In this document: positions 20,485-21,812 of the stretch, piece by piece | Layout of the letters: each line of letters opens with the position of its first letter | Position numbering within the stretch: the first letter of the stretch is position 1 | From: UBA2862 sp045637485 | GTDB lineage: Bacteria > Bacillota > Clostridia > Christensenellales > Aristaeellaceae | NCBI GenBank assembly: GCA_045637485.1 | Contig: JAZTZK010000035.1 | Coordinates: 1 to 21,812 of the forward strand | DNA length: 21,812 bases | Direction: 5' to 3' | Position numbers and translations under genes: made by a program | The notes under the pieces: generated by a model | Seen by the model: the letters and a program-made list of their open reading frames with translations, nothing else | What the model was told of the DNA's origin: nothing | Database searches by the model: none

Positions 20485-20900
20485 CAATCCAGCTTTTCCA
20501 GCATATTATAACCCTTGGCCCGCAAAAAGGCCTCCACCTCCATGATGTCCTGGGTGCGCAATATGGCCACGGGGTGCTTGCTCAGGCCGGAATAGGTGAC
20601 ATAGAGGTAATCCAGGTTCACATTTCCCCGGTCCAGCGTCTCCAGCAGCGCGTTCAGACTGCCGCACTCGTCCCCGATCTCCGCCGCGACCACGAAGTCG
20701 ACGCGGCACAGGTAACCCGCCGCCTGTACGCACGCCAGCGCCGCGTCGGTGTCACTCACCAGCATGCGGATGATGCCGAATTCCGCGCTGTCGTTGGTGA
20801 CCAGCGTGTTCATGTTGATGCCCGCGTCCGCAAGCACCTGGGTGACCTGGTGCATGGCGCCTTTTTGGTTTTCAGCGAATATGGATAGCTGCCGTATCAC
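20484..20900 (-). CDS. Tandem ACT-domain amino-acid-binding protein
   Basis: This is a 138-residue cytoplasmic protein made of two ACT domains (about 1-68 and 72-138) and nothing else. ACT 1 begins IRQLSIFAENQKGAMHQVTQVLADAGINMNT, with the usual Gly at the ligand-binding turn. Stand-alone ACT proteins bind amino acids and regulate an enzyme or act as sensors. The GTG start at 20900 overlaps the trpA stop (GTGA), and GGAGG sits about 10 bases upstream, inside trpA. This coupling suggests a role with the tryptophan genes, for example as a tryptophan or serine sensor. Its target is not known. Confidence 0.88.
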   Translation of the reverse strand: MIRQLSIFAENQKGAMHQVTQVLADAGINMNTLVTNDSAEFGIIRMLVSDTDAALACVQAAGYLCRVDFVVAAEIGDECGSLNALLETLDRGNVNLDYLYVTYSGLSKHPVAILRTQDIMEVEAFLRAKGYNMLEKLD

Positions 20901-21670
20901 TTGCCCATGCCCTCCTTCATCGATTTCACATAATCATACACATATTCCGGGGCGTCTTTCCCGTGCCCGGCGATCAGGCGCACGATGGCGCTGCCCACGA
21001 TGGCCCCGTCAGACAGGTCGGCCATTCGCTTCGCCTGGGACGGGGTGGAGATACCGAAGCCCACGGCGCAGGGTATGGATGCGCTCTCCCGAACCAGCTT
21101 CACCATCGCGCCGATGTCGGTGGTGATCTCGCTGCGCACGCCGGTGACGCCCATGGACGATACGATGTACAGGAAGCCCTCGGCCTCCCGGGCGATCGTG
21201 GCCACGCGGTGCTCGCTGGTAGGGGCGACGAGGCTGATAAAGCTCAGCCCTCGGGCCCGGCAGGCCGGGGCGAATTCCTCCTTCTCCTCATAGGGCACGT
21301 CCGGCAATATCATGCCGTCGATGCCCGTCTCCACGCAGCGGTCACAGAAGCGCTCGACGCCGTAGGAGTACACCACGTTGGCATAGGTCATGAAGACCAT
21401 GGGCGCCGAAACATCCCTGCGCAGCTCCTTCGCCATTTCAAAAATCCCATCCGTGGTCACGCCGCCCTTCAACGCCCGCTCGTTGGCCGCCTGGATCACC
21501 GGGCCCTCGGCGGTGGGGTCAGAGAAGGGAATGCCCAGCTCGATCAGGTCCGCGCCGCCCCTTACCGCCGCGCGCACGCAGGCCGCCGTGGTTTCGATAT
21601 CCGGGTCGCCGCAGGTGATGAAGGCGATGAACGCCTTGCCGTGGTCAAAAGCAGATGCGATCCTATTCAC
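20897..21670 (-). CDS. trpA: Tryptophan synthase alpha subunit
   Basis: This 257-residue TIM-barrel enzyme cleaves indole-3-glycerol phosphate to indole and glyceraldehyde 3-phosphate. Indole passes to TrpB. Evidence: FIAFITCGDPD, LIELGIPFSDP with catalytic Glu44 (Glu49 in Salmonella), PDVPYEE, SLVAPTSEHR, YIVSSMGVTG and the phosphate site GFGIS and GAIVGSAIV. The second catalytic acid, Asp60 in Salmonella, is Glu55 here (TAEGP). GTG 21670 lies 9 bases after a GGGGGG run and overlaps the end of trpB by 8 bases. Length is normal. Confidence 0.97.
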   Translation of the reverse strand: MNRIASAFDHGKAFIAFITCGDPDIETTAACVRAAVRGGADLIELGIPFSDPTAEGPVIQAANERALKGGVTTDGIFEMAKELRRDVSAPMVFMTYANVVYSYGVERFCDRCVETGIDGMILPDVPYEEKEEFAPACRARGLSFISLVAPTSEHRVATIAREAEGFLYIVSSMGVTGVRSEITTDIGAMVKLVRESASIPCAVGFGISTPSQAKRMADLSDGAIVGSAIVRLIAGHGKDAPEYVYDYVKSMKEGMGK

Positions 21671-21812
21671 TGATGTTTTCCCCCCTGTATCGGGCGATGG
21701 CGGCGCAGTCCTTGTCGCCCCGGCCCGAGATGTTGATGACCATGATCCGATCCTTCCCCATCGACGGGGCCAGCTTCATGGCGTGGGCCACGGCGTGGGC
21801 CGACTCGATGGC
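21663..21812 (-). CDS. trpB: Tryptophan synthase beta subunit, C-terminal end, cut by the window edge
   Basis: The last 49 codons are present, ending in TAG at 21665-21663. The segment contains AIESAHAVAHAMKLAPSM and the conserved NISGRGDKD of TrpB, which forms the pyridoxal-phosphate phosphate-binding end of the protein. TrpB condenses indole with serine to tryptophan. It overlaps trpA by 8 bases, as is common for trpBA pairs. The upstream trp genes are presumably to the right, outside the window. Confidence 0.95.
   Translation of the reverse strand, partial: AIESAHAVAHAMKLAPSMGKDRIMVINISGRGDKDCAAIARYRGENISE

Overview
The window is chromosomal DNA of a GC-rich member of the Bacillota, most likely an uncultured gut or rumen Clostridia lineage. 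This is inferred from the strong GGAGG-type ribosome sites, A/T-rich sigma-A promoters in GC-rich DNA, clostridial-style proteins (AraC/cupin regulator, ABC sugar importer without its own ATPase, periplasmic-binding/GGDEF protein) and a COG2984/4120/1101 ABC importer. No rRNA, tRNA, CRISPR array, prophage or transposase gene was seen. The exact taxon cannot be fixed from sequence reading alone.

Left part (1-8644), carbohydrate use. A GH105/GH88-type unsaturated glucuronyl/galacturonyl hydrolase (186-1184) faces an AraC regulator (1247-2101, minus) across a bidirectional terminator. Divergent from araC is a seven-gene operon (2341-8644): Gfo/Idh/MocA oxidoreductase, VOC protein, sugar-binding protein, two MalF/MalG-type permeases, a second VOC protein and a TIM-barrel sugar isomerase/epimerase. 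There is no ATPase gene, so a shared MsmK-type ATPase elsewhere is expected. The enzymes suggest an imported sugar or glycoside that is oxidised to a keto form and then isomerised or cleaved. The AraC-side intergenic region holds three CGGATT copies that may be its operators.

Middle part (8645-13017). An HxlR regulator with three N-terminal cysteines converges on a minus-strand operon: 21-codon upstream ORF, alpha/beta hydrolase, TM1586-type nitroreductase, exported metallo-beta-lactamase-fold protein, acyl-ACP thioesterase and a second nitroreductase. The operon starts from a good promoter at 12939-12967. The pathway is unknown. The gene mix looks like redox/detoxification plus lipid or ester hydrolysis.

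Right part (13018-21812), signalling and aromatic amino acids. A LacI-type sugar-sensor domain without a DNA-binding domain is fused to GGDEF (13249-15198). Next, a perfect TTGACA/TATAAT promoter drives a roughly 230-nt leader with a 45-codon, Phe-rich leader ORF and an intrinsic terminator. Behind it lie a TrpX-like binding protein, permease, ATPase and a class I DAHP synthase, with a membrane GGDEF protein 13 bp downstream. On the opposite strand, converging at a strong shared terminator, are trpB (partial), trpA and a two-ACT-domain protein, all overlapping by a few bases. This half therefore combines the entry step of the shikimate pathway, the last step of tryptophan synthesis, a probable aromatic amino acid importer and an amino-acid sensor. 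The leader before the importer is the strongest candidate for an undescribed regulatory element.
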